Shown here: in pieces, positions 51,232 through 59,721 of the stretch
How the letters are laid out: each line of letters begins with the position of its first letter
Position numbering within the stretch: position 1 is the first letter of the stretch
NCBI RefSeq assembly: GCF_014651675.1
Contig: NZ_BMXI01000005.1
Coordinates: forward strand, 186,001-250,000
Source: Roseibacillus persicicus
GTDB taxonomy: Bacteria > Verrucomicrobiota > Verrucomicrobiia > Verrucomicrobiales > Akkermansiaceae
Length of the DNA stretch: 64,000 nt
Reading direction: 5' to 3'
Position numbers and translations under genes: made by a program
Notes under the pieces: generated by a model
Seen by the model: the letters and a program-made list of their open reading frames with translations, nothing else
Told to the model about the DNA's origin: nothing
Database searches by the model: none

Positions 51232-52521
51232 TTAGACCAGCATGAGAGCGGGGTTCTCGATGAGCTTTTTCATCTCAGCGAGGAACTGGGCTCCGACGGC
51301 TCCATCCACCACGCGGTGGTCGCAGGAGAGGCCGAGGTTGAGGCGCAGGCCGGGCTTGATTTCGTCTCCGACAACCACGGGCTTCTTCACGATGTTGCCA
51401 ACGGAAAGGATGATGGCCTGGGGTGGGTTGACGATGGCGTCGAAGGAATCGATGCCATAGGAGCCCAAGTTGGAGATGGTCACGGTGCCGCCATCGAACT
51501 CGTCGGGACGCAGCTTCTTGTCGCGGGAGCGAGCGGCGATGTCCTTGATCTCGCGGGAAATCTGCAAGAGAGACTTGGTCTCGGCATTTTTCACCACGGG
51601 AGTCACCAGACCGTCATCTACTGCTACCGCGACGGAAACGCCGACGGATGCGTATTGAACGATGTGGTCGCCGGCGAAGGAAGCGTTCACTTGGGGAACG
51701 GCCACCGAGGCATTGATGAGCGCCTTCACGATGAAATCGTTGATGGTGTATTTGTTGCCTGTAGTCTTCTCGGCCTGCTCGTTGATTTGCTTGCGCAAGC
51801 TCATCAACGGGGCGGCGTCTACCTCGACGTGGAGGTAGAAGTGTGGGATGGTCACCTTGGAGGTCAGGAGACGGTCGGCGATGATTTTCCGCATGGTGGA
51901 CAGCTCGATGCGCTGGTCTTCGCCAGAGGCTGCAGCCGGGACGATGGCCTTGGCGGCTGGTGCGGCTGCGGCGGCGGGAGCAGAAGAGCTCGCGGCTGGC
52001 TTGGCGCTGCCGCTGCCGGCTGCTTCCACGTCTTTTTTGACAATGCGTCCGGAGGGACCGCTGCCGGTGAGGGTGGTGAGGTCCACGCCCTTTTCCTCCG
52101 CAATCTTGCGGGCGAGGGGAGAGACACGCAGGCGGCTGCCATCCGAAGAGGCCGGGGCGGCTGGCGCAGGAGCTTGAGCTGGAGAGGAGGCAGCGGGAGC
52201 AGGAGAAGCCTCCTTCTTTTCCTCGGCTGGGGCCGGAGTTTCCGCAGGCTTGGATGAGCTGCCGGAGTCGGAAACGTCTTCGCCTTCGTCACCGAGAATG
52301 CCAATTACGGCTCCCACGGCGGCTTTTTCGCCTTCCTGGACCATAATCTTGCTGAGAATGCCTTCGTCAAAAACTTCCATCGCCATAGTGGCCTTATCGG
52401 TCTCGATTTCAGCGATTTCGTCGCCGATTTCGACCGCATCGCCTTCTTTTTTGAGCCAGCGAAGGATGGTTCCCTCCGTCATCGTGTCGGAGAGCTTGGG
52501 CATTTCGAGTTCAGAAGCCAT
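51232..52521 (-). CDS. pdhC: Pyruvate dehydrogenase E2 (dihydrolipoyl acetyltransferase)
   Basis: A 429-residue E2 subunit moving acetyl groups from lipoamide to CoA. Domains: one lipoyl domain (about 1-80, lipoyl Lys43 in IETDKATMAM), a long Ala/Pro linker, the peripheral-subunit-binding domain (about 129-165, RVSPLARKIAEEKGVDLTTL), and the catalytic domain (about 205-429) with the active-site GLSCDHRVVDGAVGAQFLAE. The MPKLSDTMTEG start and ISNLGSYGIDSFDAIVNPP point to the pyruvate rather than oxoglutarate complex. No E1 or E3 gene is adjacent. A clear terminator follows. Confidence 0.94.
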   Translation of the reverse strand: MASELEMPKLSDTMTEGTILRWLKKEGDAVEIGDEIAEIETDKATMAMEVFDEGILSKIMVQEGEKAAVGAVIGILGDEGEDVSDSGSSSKPAETPAPAEEKKEASPAPAASSPAQAPAPAAPASSDGSRLRVSPLARKIAEEKGVDLTTLTGSGPSGRIVKKDVEAAGSGSAKPAASSSAPAAAAAPAAKAIVPAAASGEDQRIELSTMRKIIADRLLTSKVTIPHFYLHVEVDAAPLMSLRKQINEQAEKTTGNKYTINDFIVKALINASVAVPQVNASFAGDHIVQYASVGVSVAVAVDDGLVTPVVKNAETKSLLQISREIKDIAARSRDKKLRPDEFDGGTVTISNLGSYGIDSFDAIVNPPQAIILSVGNIVKKPVVVGDEIKPGLRLNLGLSCDHRVVDGAVGAQFLAEMKKLIENPALMLV

Positions 52522-52624
52522 GTGTTCTTAAAGTAGTAGTTGGATTAAAGAAAAGGGCGGGATTGCGCGGGACCTGTAGCACCGACCTGCAAGAGAGTCT
52601 AGAAAGCAGTGACGAGAATCCAGA

Positions 52625-53365
52625 CTAGAATTGACGAAATTCAGCTAAAGTGGCCTCGATCGCGGCCAAATGCCCCGCCACTCGGGCTTCCAACGGCTCG
52701 GCATTGGTTGGAGTTTCGAAGGTCAGGGAGAGCGGACAGCCCTTTTGGGAGAGGTAGAGGGCCTCGGGGAAGCCGCCTTCCAGCTCGGAAAATTCGGTCA
52801 AATCCGGTAAATTTTCGCGAAAAAACCAACCGTCGCCGCTGCTTTCGCGTCCATCGATGATGGGGCCGGGCTCGATGGACAGGTGGGGACGAACTTTCTC
52901 GAAAATCGCGTCGCGCACGCTCGGATGTCCCGCGAGCTGAATCTCGTAGAAGTAAAAGCCGGTGGCATCATAGTCCTCATGCAGAGAAATGAAGAGGTCG
53001 GGCACTGGTTGGTCGTCCAGCCAGGCGCGGTGAGCTGCGGTTTTAGGGGAGGCAAAGAGCTGGTAATCACGATTTAAGTCCCGTCCGCTGGCATCCTCGC
53101 GCGTCCCCAATGTCAGGCCGCTTGGATTGAGGCAGGGGGTGAGAAGCCAATGAAAGTCTGTGGAAGGACCGCTTTCCAAAAAGGCGAGAGATGCCAGAGG
53201 GCCCGCGGGCTCGTCTCCATGGATTCCAGAGGACAGAAGTACCACCGGACCGTCGCCTTCACGGGAAAAGGCTGGGATTTCCGGTCCAATTAGCTCCTTC
53301 CTGAATCCCCGGTCCGAGGCCATGGCGGCAGTTCGGGCGAGGTAGTCTTGCAGGTTGAGTGGCAT
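52625..53365 (-). CDS. M14-like succinylglutamate desuccinylase/aspartoacylase-family protein
   Basis: A 246-residue zinc carboxypeptidase-like enzyme. The zinc site HGDEPAG (HxxE) is at about 50, followed by GRDLNRDYQLF (Asn-Arg substrate-binding pattern), ISLHEDYDATGFYFYE (third zinc His) and a C-terminal LTFETPTN, where the Glu is a good candidate for the catalytic base. This architecture fits the AstE/AspA and MpaA-like branch of M14, which removes acyl or peptide groups from small substrates; the actual substrate is unknown. It has no signal peptide, so it acts in the cytoplasm. It is a single gene on the minus strand. Confidence 0.85.
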   Translation of the reverse strand: MPLNLQDYLARTAAMASDRGFRKELIGPEIPAFSREGDGPVVLLSSGIHGDEPAGPLASLAFLESGPSTDFHWLLTPCLNPSGLTLGTREDASGRDLNRDYQLFASPKTAAHRAWLDDQPVPDLFISLHEDYDATGFYFYEIQLAGHPSVRDAIFEKVRPHLSIEPGPIIDGRESSGDGWFFRENLPDLTEFSELEGGFPEALYLSQKGCPLSLTFETPTNAEPLEARVAGHLAAIEATLAEFRQF

Positions 53366-53414
53366 GGGGTCAGTTAGACCGGAGAGGGGCTTTGGTAAAG
53401 GCTTCCAAGAAACG

Positions 53415-53465
53415 AAAAGGCGGGATGAAAGAGCACTGTTGAGAGTGCGCTTTCCGCCCGCTTTT
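53415..53465. terminator. Long hairpin between two minus-strand genes
   Basis: Nested arms AAAAG(G)CGGG/CCCGCTTTT, AAAG/CTTT and GCACT/AGTGC give a long interrupted stem with a 6-base loop. The T-rich end on each strand makes it a good terminator for the coiled-coil gene above it and possibly in both directions. Confidence 0.6.
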
Positions 53466-53485
53466 CATTGTCCGAGGTTCTCGGC

Positions 53486-53929
53486 TCAGCTCTTCTTGTT
53501 TGCGCGCTGCGCGGGCTCATCGGCCATGAAGAGGGCGCGGAAGATTCCGCTGAGAGTGACTTCTTCATCGTGGCGAATGCGTCCGATCTCCTCGGGTGAA
53601 AGCTCGACCCCGTTGCTTTTCTGCGAGTTCGCGGGGGCGGATTCTTCCAGTTCGGTGGTCGCTTCCGCAATTTGGCGGCCATCGGCTGCTGCCGTTCTCA
53701 AGTGACCCCGCACTTCCGAGAGACTCTCATGGAGGTCGGAGATGCTCGTTCCCAGCGCGTCGAGTTGCCGGTTGATTTCGGGGTCTTTGGAGTTCACCAG
53801 ATCCCGCAAGTTCAGGCATTCCAGATCGAGCTCTCGCTCTACTTTGCGCAGCCGACTTTCGAGGGTCTCCAAGGAGGCTCCCACTTCGTCGCTGAGTTCG
53901 TTGGCCAAGGTGTTAAGTTGATTACTCAT
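53486..53929 (-). CDS. Coiled-coil protein, function unknown
   Basis: A 147-residue cytoplasmic protein. The first two thirds (about 1-100) have strong heptad character (ANELSDEVGASLETLESRLR, LDALGTSISDLHESLSEVRG), so a coiled coil or helical bundle is likely. The last third is acidic and then basic (ELSPEEIGRIRHDEEVTLSG, ending ANKKS). No family is recognised. It follows the yceI-like gene by 52 bases on the same strand and may be a later member of that operon. Confidence 0.6.
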   Translation of the reverse strand: MSNQLNTLANELSDEVGASLETLESRLRKVERELDLECLNLRDLVNSKDPEINRQLDALGTSISDLHESLSEVRGHLRTAAADGRQIAEATTELEESAPANSQKSNGVELSPEEIGRIRHDEEVTLSGIFRALFMADEPAQRANKKS

Positions 53930-53981
53930 AGCGGCGCAAGGTAGGTCTGTTCCTGAAACTTGCGAATGGTTTTTGAATGCT

Positions 53982-54599
53982 TTAGGCAGGCTTGGCTTCG
54001 AGATCGAACTTGATAATCACTTCTTTACGAATGAGATCATCCTTCTTGCCGGCATAGTTGATGCCGAAGTCATTTCGGTTGATATCGAATTCCGCAGATA
54101 CCTTGATGAGCTCATCGCTGGCATCGACAGTCGTGGGAAAGGTGATGTTCTTGGTGACACCATGGAGAGTCAGATTTCCTGAAACTTCGTAGGAGGAGTC
54201 GCTCTTTTTCTCGAAGCTGGTGACTTCAAAATCGGACTCGGGGAAAGTCGCAACGTCGAAGAAATCGGGTGCCTTGAGGTGTTCGGTGAGTTTGTCGGCA
54301 TCGCTCCAAGTGGAGTTCATATCGATGGTGAATTCCCCGGCGACTGGTTCGCCCTCCTTGAGGATGAAGTTGCCATCAAAGGTCTTAAATCCGCCTTCGT
54401 GACTGCCTGTCACCTTCGAGCCAACGAAGCTGATGCTGGAATTGTCGGTGAATTCATAAACCGAGCCCCCCTCGACAGCCGATACTTCGGCGGCTTCGCC
54501 AACCTTGGCATCGACTGTCTCGTCGGCCGGATTCTTGCAGGATGTGAGAACAAGAAGGGATAACGAGGGGAGGATCAGAAGTGTGTTTGTGAGTTTCAT
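53982..54599 (-). CDS. YceI-family lipoprotein
   Basis: A 205-residue envelope protein with a signal peptide ending in the lipobox LTSC (Cys at 21) and a YceI-type lipocalin-like barrel from about 45. Family features are SSISFVGSKVTGSHEGGFKT, a middle LTEHLKAPDFFDVATFPESD, and SGNLTLHGVTKNITFPTTVD. YceI proteins bind isoprenoid or quinone-like lipids in the periplasm. It is the third gene of the pirin-doxX-yceI unit, 24 bases after doxX, suggesting a joint role in quinone or redox stress. Confidence 0.9.
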   Translation of the reverse strand: MKLTNTLLILPSLSLLVLTSCKNPADETVDAKVGEAAEVSAVEGGSVYEFTDNSSISFVGSKVTGSHEGGFKTFDGNFILKEGEPVAGEFTIDMNSTWSDADKLTEHLKAPDFFDVATFPESDFEVTSFEKKSDSSYEVSGNLTLHGVTKNITFPTTVDASDELIKVSAEFDINRNDFGINYAGKKDDLIRKEVIIKFDLEAKPA

Positions 54600-54623
54600 A
54601 TTCTATTTTGTTGAATTGAGTTG

Positions 54624-55013
54624 TTAGTTTTTAATGAGAGTGAGCCAAGACTCGCGCTTGGTCCAGAGAACGAAAGCTGCGAGTGCCGAGAAGAGAACCA
54701 CTGGAGGAGCGAAGACTGCCCCACCGCCGGCAATGAAGATATTGTAAGCAAGAATGTTCACGATGATCGGACCCAAAATCAGAAGACCTATGTTTCGGGT
54801 TTTCGGAATCGCAACAAGAATTCCACCGAGAAGCTCCAAAATCTTCACGAAGGAGAGAAATCCAGTAGCATAAATTGCGCCAAAAAAGAGGGCGGGAGGT
54901 GAGCCCTCTGCCGGCGGATCGCCCATGGGAATGAAGTTGAGGAAGTGGTTGAGGCCAAAGACGATGAAGCCGAGTCCGAGGAGGCCAGCAGCGATATGGG
55001 ATGCGTATTTCAT
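54624..55013 (-). CDS. DoxX-family membrane protein
   Basis: A 129-residue integral membrane protein with four hydrophobic helices (SHIAAGLLGLGFIVFGLNHF, a second near 48-66, ILVAIPKTRNIGLLILGPII, and VVLFSALAAFVLW). The FGLNHFLNF and KILELLGGILVAIP segments are typical of the DoxX/DoxD-like family, found with thiosulfate:quinone oxidation and oxidative-stress proteins. It lies 18 bases after the pirin gene and 24 before yceI, so it is the middle gene of a three-gene operon. Confidence 0.87.
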   Translation of the reverse strand: MKYASHIAAGLLGLGFIVFGLNHFLNFIPMGDPPAEGSPPALFFGAIYATGFLSFVKILELLGGILVAIPKTRNIGLLILGPIIVNILAYNIFIAGGGAVFAPPVVLFSALAAFVLWTKRESWLTLIKN

Positions 55014-55031
55014 AGAATGTTATCTTGGAGT

Positions 55032-55742
55032 TTAGGAGACAGCGAAGAGCAGGAACTCACTGTCTGCGGATGAGTGAATGGGAAGGATGGGGCCAAAAGA
55101 GGCTCCGTCTCCCTCGGTGAGAGTCTCGCCCGCGACTTTTATTTCTCCCTTAATGAGATGAAGATAGTGATGGCTGAAGGCGCTTTCCGGGGTCATATCG
55201 GTATCTGGGTCCAGATTGCCGAAGTAAATTTCAGCATGCTGGCGGATGGCAAAGGAGGAGCCCTTCCCCGAGGGGGAGGCTAGGAGAGCGAGGCCATTCG
55301 CTTGTCGCAAGGGCTTGGTGTCAAAGTCCGAGTAGCGGGGCTGACCTCCCGGTGCGGTTGGGGTGAGCCAGATTTGCAAGAGATGGACAGGGTCTTTTGC
55401 CGAGGGATTGAACTCCGAATGTTCCACTCCGTCGCCGGCCGACATATATTGGAACTCCCCAGCCGTGATGATCCGGCCGTTCCCCATGGAGTCCTTGTGC
55501 TCCAGTTTTCCCGAAATGACGTAGGTGAAAATCTCCATCGAAGAGTGGGGGTGGGTGCCGAAACCTTTCCCGGGAGCAATGATGTCGTCATTGATGACCC
55601 GCAAGCTGCGAAAGCCCATCTGGGCAGGGTTGTAGTGTTCGCCGAATGAGAAGGTGTGCCAGGAATCCAGCCAGTCGAAATCGGAGTGGAATCGGTCCCC
55701 GGACCGTCTAACGGTGATTTGGGGTCGTGCCTCAGTTTGCAT
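55032..55742 (-). CDS. Pirin-family bicupin protein
   Basis: A 236-residue pirin/YhhW-like protein. The metal-binding first cupin contains GFGTHPHSSMEIFTYVISG and EHSEFN, the usual His-His-His-Glu pattern. The second cupin has lost the metal ligands, as in other family members. YhhW-type pirins have quercetinase activity, and others sense redox state; which applies here is open. ATG at 55742 faces the LysR gene across 110 bases, and the gene leads the doxX-yceI operon. Confidence 0.91.
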   Translation of the reverse strand: MQTEARPQITVRRSGDRFHSDFDWLDSWHTFSFGEHYNPAQMGFRSLRVINDDIIAPGKGFGTHPHSSMEIFTYVISGKLEHKDSMGNGRIITAGEFQYMSAGDGVEHSEFNPSAKDPVHLLQIWLTPTAPGGQPRYSDFDTKPLRQANGLALLASPSGKGSSFAIRQHAEIYFGNLDPDTDMTPESAFSHHYLHLIKGEIKVAGETLTEGDGASFGPILPIHSSADSEFLLFAVS

Positions 55743-55794
55743 AGGAAATAGTTAGCGCACTTCGCCAGAATGGGCCAATGCCACTTGGGTGGTC

Positions 55795-55807
55795 TAAGTA
55801 TTACTTA
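55795..55807. promoter_or_regulatory. Palindromic LysR box (T-N11-A) between pirin operon and LysR gene
   Basis: TAAGT-ATT-ACTTA has the LysR-family T-N11-A form with perfect 5-base arms. It lies in the 110-base divergent gap, 53 bases from the pirin start and 46 from the LysR start. A second palindrome, CCAC-TTGG-GTGG, is at 55781-55792. It is the likely target of the adjacent LysR protein. Confidence 0.55.
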
Positions 55808-55852
55808 AAAGCATGGTTGAATCTGCCTTAAAAACAGAGTAGAGGCCTATCA

Positions 55853-56725
55853 ATGGATACGAGAAAGTTGCGTTACTTTGTGGAAGTCGCGGAGAGAGAA
55901 AACATCTCCGAGGCTGCCCGGGTCCTCAACGTGACTCAACCGGCCCTGAGCCGTCAGGTGCGGGCCTTCGAGGAGGAGATGGGGTGGGAGCTTCTGGTCC
56001 GCAGTGGAAAGGCCATCTCGTTGACCCGGGCCGGTGAGGTGGTCATGAGGGAAGGGCGTCGTATTCTGCGGTCGGTGGAAGCAGGGGAGGAGAGGATGCG
56101 GCGAGAGGTGGAAGGTGCCGAGCTGCGAATCGGTTTCGCCCCCAGCTTGGCAGGAGGAATCATCGAGAAGGCAATGGCGGTCTTTTGCCAGTTGCACCCG
56201 TCGGTCTCTATCCGTTTGCAAGACTCCACAACCGAGGAGATGTGGCAGGGGGTGCGCTCGGGGACTTTGGATCTGATTGTTGAAGTGGCTACTGGGGATC
56301 AAGATCTCCATTGGGAGACCCTGCAGCGGAGGGAGATTCGAGTCGCGGTGCCAAAAGGGCATCGCTTGGAAAGAAGGCGTAAGATTCGGGCTGAGGACCT
56401 TGACGGAGAGCGCCTGCTGCTGCTCTCCCGGGTGGACTATCCAAACTACTGGAGAAAGGTCACCGAGTTCTTTGCCGAGCATTCGGTCAACGCCAAGGTT
56501 GCTGGCGAGTTCGATGGAATTTCGAGCCTGAGCATGGGGCTCAATGCCGGGATGGGGTTGGCCTTCGTAGCAGTGGGCTCGGTGTTACCCAAGCAAGTGA
56601 AAGTACTCAAACTCGATCCGGAGCCAGAGCCAATTTGTGTGGCGGTGGGGTGGCTGGCGAAACGAAAGCTGGAAGGGTGGGAGGAAGTGTTTGTGAACGA
56701 GTTGAAGCGCGTGGCGGTGGGGTAG
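55853..56725 (+). CDS. LysR-family transcriptional regulator
   Basis: A 290-residue LysR regulator. The N-terminal helix-turn-helix (about 1-60) is RKLRYFVEVAERENISEAAR followed by VLNVTQPALSRQVRAFEEEM; the effector-binding domain (about 90-285) includes LRIGFAPSLAGGIIEKAMAV and GMGLAFVAVGSVLP. Divergent to pirin-doxX-yceI with a palindromic T-N11-A box in between, it very likely controls that operon and itself. The inducer is unknown; quinones or electrophiles are plausible given the target genes. Confidence 0.93.
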   Translation: MDTRKLRYFVEVAERENISEAARVLNVTQPALSRQVRAFEEEMGWELLVRSGKAISLTRAGEVVMREGRRILRSVEAGEERMRREVEGAELRIGFAPSLAGGIIEKAMAVFCQLHPSVSIRLQDSTTEEMWQGVRSGTLDLIVEVATGDQDLHWETLQRREIRVAVPKGHRLERRRKIRAEDLDGERLLLLSRVDYPNYWRKVTEFFAEHSVNAKVAGEFDGISSLSMGLNAGMGLAFVAVGSVLPKQVKVLKLDPEPEPICVAVGWLAKRKLEGWEEVFVNELKRVAVG

Positions 56726-56823
56726 CTTCGCGAGGTGATTCCCTGGTTCAGGGTTTACCTCCTTTCATTCGTTAGAAAATAGTCACTTGGATTCGAATTG
56801 ATGAATAAATTTTTCATCTTTAG

Positions 56824-56842
56824 CCCCCATTTGGGGTATTGG
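56824..56842. promoter_or_regulatory. Palindromic motif CCCCCATTTGGGGTATTGG upstream of GH2 gene
   Basis: The core CCCCA-TT-TGGGG is an inverted repeat. The 19-base word recurs at 63555-63573 with one difference. It ends 101 bases before the GH2 start codon. AT-rich sequence with AATTTTTCA lies just before both copies. It is probably an operator or promoter element. Confidence 0.5.
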
Positions 56843-56943
56843 AAATCAGAGGGAGATTGCCCCATGCTCTTTTTCGAGGCATGGTCGGTTTGTAAAATCG
56901 TTGTTCTGCTTCGTAGACCCTGCCCCCTTTCTTTAAAACTTGT

Positions 56944-59277
56944 ATGAATCACGCAAACTCTCTTGCTGCTCCCCAATCTGCTGTCAGATGGGGACGCAAT
57001 CTGTTCTCTCTTCTTGCAGCCCTAGGAATCTCCAGTGCCTCTGTGTTGGCCGACTGGAAGCCCGTGGATGAAACCCTCTTAACCGAATGGGGGCGAGATC
57101 TCCAGCCGGAGGAGGTGTGGCAGGAGTATCCACGTCCGCAGATGAAGCGCGAAGGTTGGAGCAATCTCAACGGGCTTTGGTCGTATGCCATCACCGGGCG
57201 GGATGTCAGCCAACCGCAGCAATGGGATGGCGAGATCCTTGTGCCCTTCGCTCCCGAAGCCAAGCTCTCCGGGGTCGGTCGTCTGTTGGAACCGGAGCAA
57301 GCTCTCTGGTATCGCCGGTCTTTCGAGTCGAAGGGAAAGGAGCGCACGATTCTGCATTTCGAGGCCGTTGACTATCAGGCCACTGTCTGGGTCAATGGAG
57401 TCGAGGTGGGAAGTCACACTGGTGGCCATACTCCTTTTTCTTTCGACATCAGTATGGCGTTGAAGAAGGGTGAGAATGATATTCTTGTGCGGGTTTTTGA
57501 CGCCACCGAAGGTTTTCAACTTCATGGTAAGCAAAAGTTGGCCCCGGGAGGGATCTGGTACACCCGGGTCAGCGGCATTTGGCAGACAGTTTGGTTGGAG
57601 GAAGTGCCCCTGCGATATATTCGGGATCTGGACTACACCTGCGACATTTTTGCAGGCACCCTGACTGTTTCGGCCAAGCTCACCGGACCAGAGCACCCTA
57701 ATGAAAAGATTAGAGTCACCGCCTTGTTCGATGGAGAAGAAGTGCGAAGCGAGACTGGAGTGGATCAAGTTACCCTGACTCTACCCGATGCCCGGCTGTG
57801 GTCGCCGGAGGAGCCAAATCTCTATCAGTTGAAAGTTGAACTTTTGGGAGAAGGAGGACAACTGCTCGATGAGGTGGCGTCCTATGCCGCTCTGCGGCAG
57901 TTTGGCAAAAAGCGTGATTCGGCTGGCAACTTGCGCTTCACCCTCAATGAAAAGCCCATCTTCCATTGGGGACCATTGGACCAGGGTTGGTGGCCGGATG
58001 GCTTGTTGACTCCTCCCTCCGATGCCGCGATGAGATCGGATATCGATTATTTGAAGGCGGCAGGGTTCAATATGATTCGCAAGCACATCAAGGTCGAGCC
58101 ACGCCGCTACTACGCCTATTGTGACCAAGTGGGAATGTTAATGTGGCAGGACCATGTGAGCCAGGGCTATGGTCCGCAGACTGAACCCCAGGGCTCGAAT
58201 CCGCGTTGGAGCCGCCTGGCACCCAATCCCGAGGAAGGAAACTGGCCGTCAGATGCCCATGAGCAATTCGTGACGGAATACAAGCGCATGGTGGACCACC
58301 TTCGGGACCATCCATGTATCGCGGTCTGGGTGCCTTTCAATGAAGCCTGGGGGCAACACCAGACATTGGAAGTGGGGGAGATGGCTGTGGCCTATGACTC
58401 TACCCGGGCCATTAACATTGCGAGTGGAGGAAACTTTTGGGAGATCGGGGATATCGCGGATGAACATGCCTATCCGGATCCCGCTTTTCCTCTGGGCGAC
58501 AGTAGTTTTAACGACTTTGTCAAAGTTGTGGGTGAGTTCGGTGGGCACGGCTGGCCTGTTGAGGGACATCTTTGGAAAAAAGACAGCCGCAATTGGGGCT
58601 ATGGCGGGCTGCCGAAGGACTTGGACGAATGGAAGAAGAGATATGAGGACTCCATCTCCAAGCTGATCTATCTGCGCAAGCGCGGAGTGTCGGCGGGAGT
58701 CTATACGCAGACTTCCGACGTGGAGGTCGAAATCAACGGCCTCCTCACCTACGACCGCCTGCCCAAAGTGGACTCGGCCTGGTTGAAGGAGCAATCTGAT
58801 CGTTTGCTCAGCACTCCCGATATCGTCAAAGTCGAGGTGCTGACTCCGACCTCGCAGGAGGAAGCGCAGTCCTGGCACTATCGCACTGACGCTCCGAGCG
58901 AAGGTTGGGAGTTAGCGGACTTTGATGATTCGGATTGGAAAGTGGGAGAGGGCGGCTTCGGCACCCGCGAGACACCAATGACCCATGTGCGGACCAAATG
59001 GGATGATACTGAGATTTGGCTGCGAAGAAAGTTTGAACTAGCCTCTGAACCTAAAGGGAAAGTATTGCTGAGGCTCTTCCATGACGAAGACGCGGAAATC
59101 TACCTCAATGGTATTTTGGTTGGAAAGGTGGCGGGCTACGCGACTGGCTACCTCGATATTCCTTTGCTGGATGAGTCGGCCTTGAAGGTCGGAGAGAATG
59201 TTCTCGCAGTGCACTGCCGGCAGACCTATGGCGGGCAGTATATCGATGTGGGGTTGGTCGATGAGATAGCCCAGTAA
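56944..59277 (+). CDS. Exported glycoside hydrolase family 2 enzyme
   Basis: A 777-residue exported enzyme. The signal-like segment is FSLLAALGISSASVLAD (about 21-37). GH2 architecture: sugar-binding jelly roll (about 70-205; ILHFEAVDYQATVWVNGVEV, GGHTPFSFDIS), immunoglobulin-like domain (about 205-320), TIM barrel (about 320-600) with the general acid/base Glu in VWVPFNEAWGQH and a candidate nucleophile in VVGEFGGHGWP, and a further C-terminal jelly roll (about 640-770; EIYLNGILVGKV). Beta-galactosidase-like or related exo-glycosidase activity is expected; the sugar is not known. A strong terminator follows. Sulfatases elsewhere in the window fit use of sulfated polysaccharides. Confidence 0.92.
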   Translation: MNHANSLAAPQSAVRWGRNLFSLLAALGISSASVLADWKPVDETLLTEWGRDLQPEEVWQEYPRPQMKREGWSNLNGLWSYAITGRDVSQPQQWDGEILVPFAPEAKLSGVGRLLEPEQALWYRRSFESKGKERTILHFEAVDYQATVWVNGVEVGSHTGGHTPFSFDISMALKKGENDILVRVFDATEGFQLHGKQKLAPGGIWYTRVSGIWQTVWLEEVPLRYIRDLDYTCDIFAGTLTVSAKLTGPEHPNEKIRVTALFDGEEVRSETGVDQVTLTLPDARLWSPEEPNLYQLKVELLGEGGQLLDEVASYAALRQFGKKRDSAGNLRFTLNEKPIFHWGPLDQGWWPDGLLTPPSDAAMRSDIDYLKAAGFNMIRKHIKVEPRRYYAYCDQVGMLMWQDHVSQGYGPQTEPQGSNPRWSRLAPNPEEGNWPSDAHEQFVTEYKRMVDHLRDHPCIAVWVPFNEAWGQHQTLEVGEMAVAYDSTRAINIASGGNFWEIGDIADEHAYPDPAFPLGDSSFNDFVKVVGEFGGHGWPVEGHLWKKDSRNWGYGGLPKDLDEWKKRYEDSISKLIYLRKRGVSAGVYTQTSDVEVEINGLLTYDRLPKVDSAWLKEQSDRLLSTPDIVKVEVLTPTSQEEAQSWHYRTDAPSEGWELADFDDSDWKVGEGGFGTRETPMTHVRTKWDDTEIWLRRKFELASEPKGKVLLRLFHDEDAEIYLNGILVGKVAGYATGYLDIPLLDESALKVGENVLAVHCRQTYGGQYIDVGLVDEIAQ

Positions 59278-59721
59278 ACCGATCTCTTAAACGAATGCGC
59301 CGGCTGGGGAGACCTGGCCGGCGTTTTTATTGACCACGTTTTCGCTACGAGGATCAGACTGCTCTTCGTAAGTCAGTCGGCCTTCAAAAATTGTCTACTT
59401 CGGCATACAACGAATGAGCTTTTGGAAGTCAGCCGAAGAGAGAAAATCGAACAGTGACGCTCTTCTGTTTATTAGGTGAAACTGATTGTTATTTCTCACC
59501 GAGGTGTGAAGCGCTGAACGCCCCTGTTGGGGGGGTGTTCCTCCGATCCCATTAAGGGAAGATGGAATACGACTACTGGTTCCAAATTTGGGCCAGTGGT
59601 TTTGATCAAGTTCAAGCTACGGCAAGCATGTTCATGATGATCCGGCACAAGAGGCGTTGGCTTCTGTGCTCGACTCGTCGTGGTGCTGCTTGAATGAGGT
59701 TCAACTACCTAAAAACTAGAA
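59278..59721. other. Intergenic region between GH2 and second LamG-repeat gene
   Basis: A 444-base gap that starts with the GH2 terminator and should end with the promoter of the LamG gene. A frame of 43 codons (ATG 59562 to TGA 59693) follows AAGGGA at a good distance, but its peptide (MEYDYWFQIWASGFDQVQAT...) has no family resemblance. A G-rich stretch with CCCCTGTTGGGG lies near 59521. Nothing else is recognised. Confidence 0.5.
59298..59328 (+). terminator. Rho-independent terminator of the GH2 gene
   Basis: CGCCGGC (59298-59304) and GCCGGCG (59317-59323) pair perfectly around a 12-base loop and are followed by five Ts. It lies 20 bases after the stop codon. Confidence 0.88.

Noticed and set aside
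51079..52257. A 392-codon frame antisense to pdhC
   Set aside because: Shadow of the Ala/Pro-rich linker of pdhC, low-complexity Gly and Arg.
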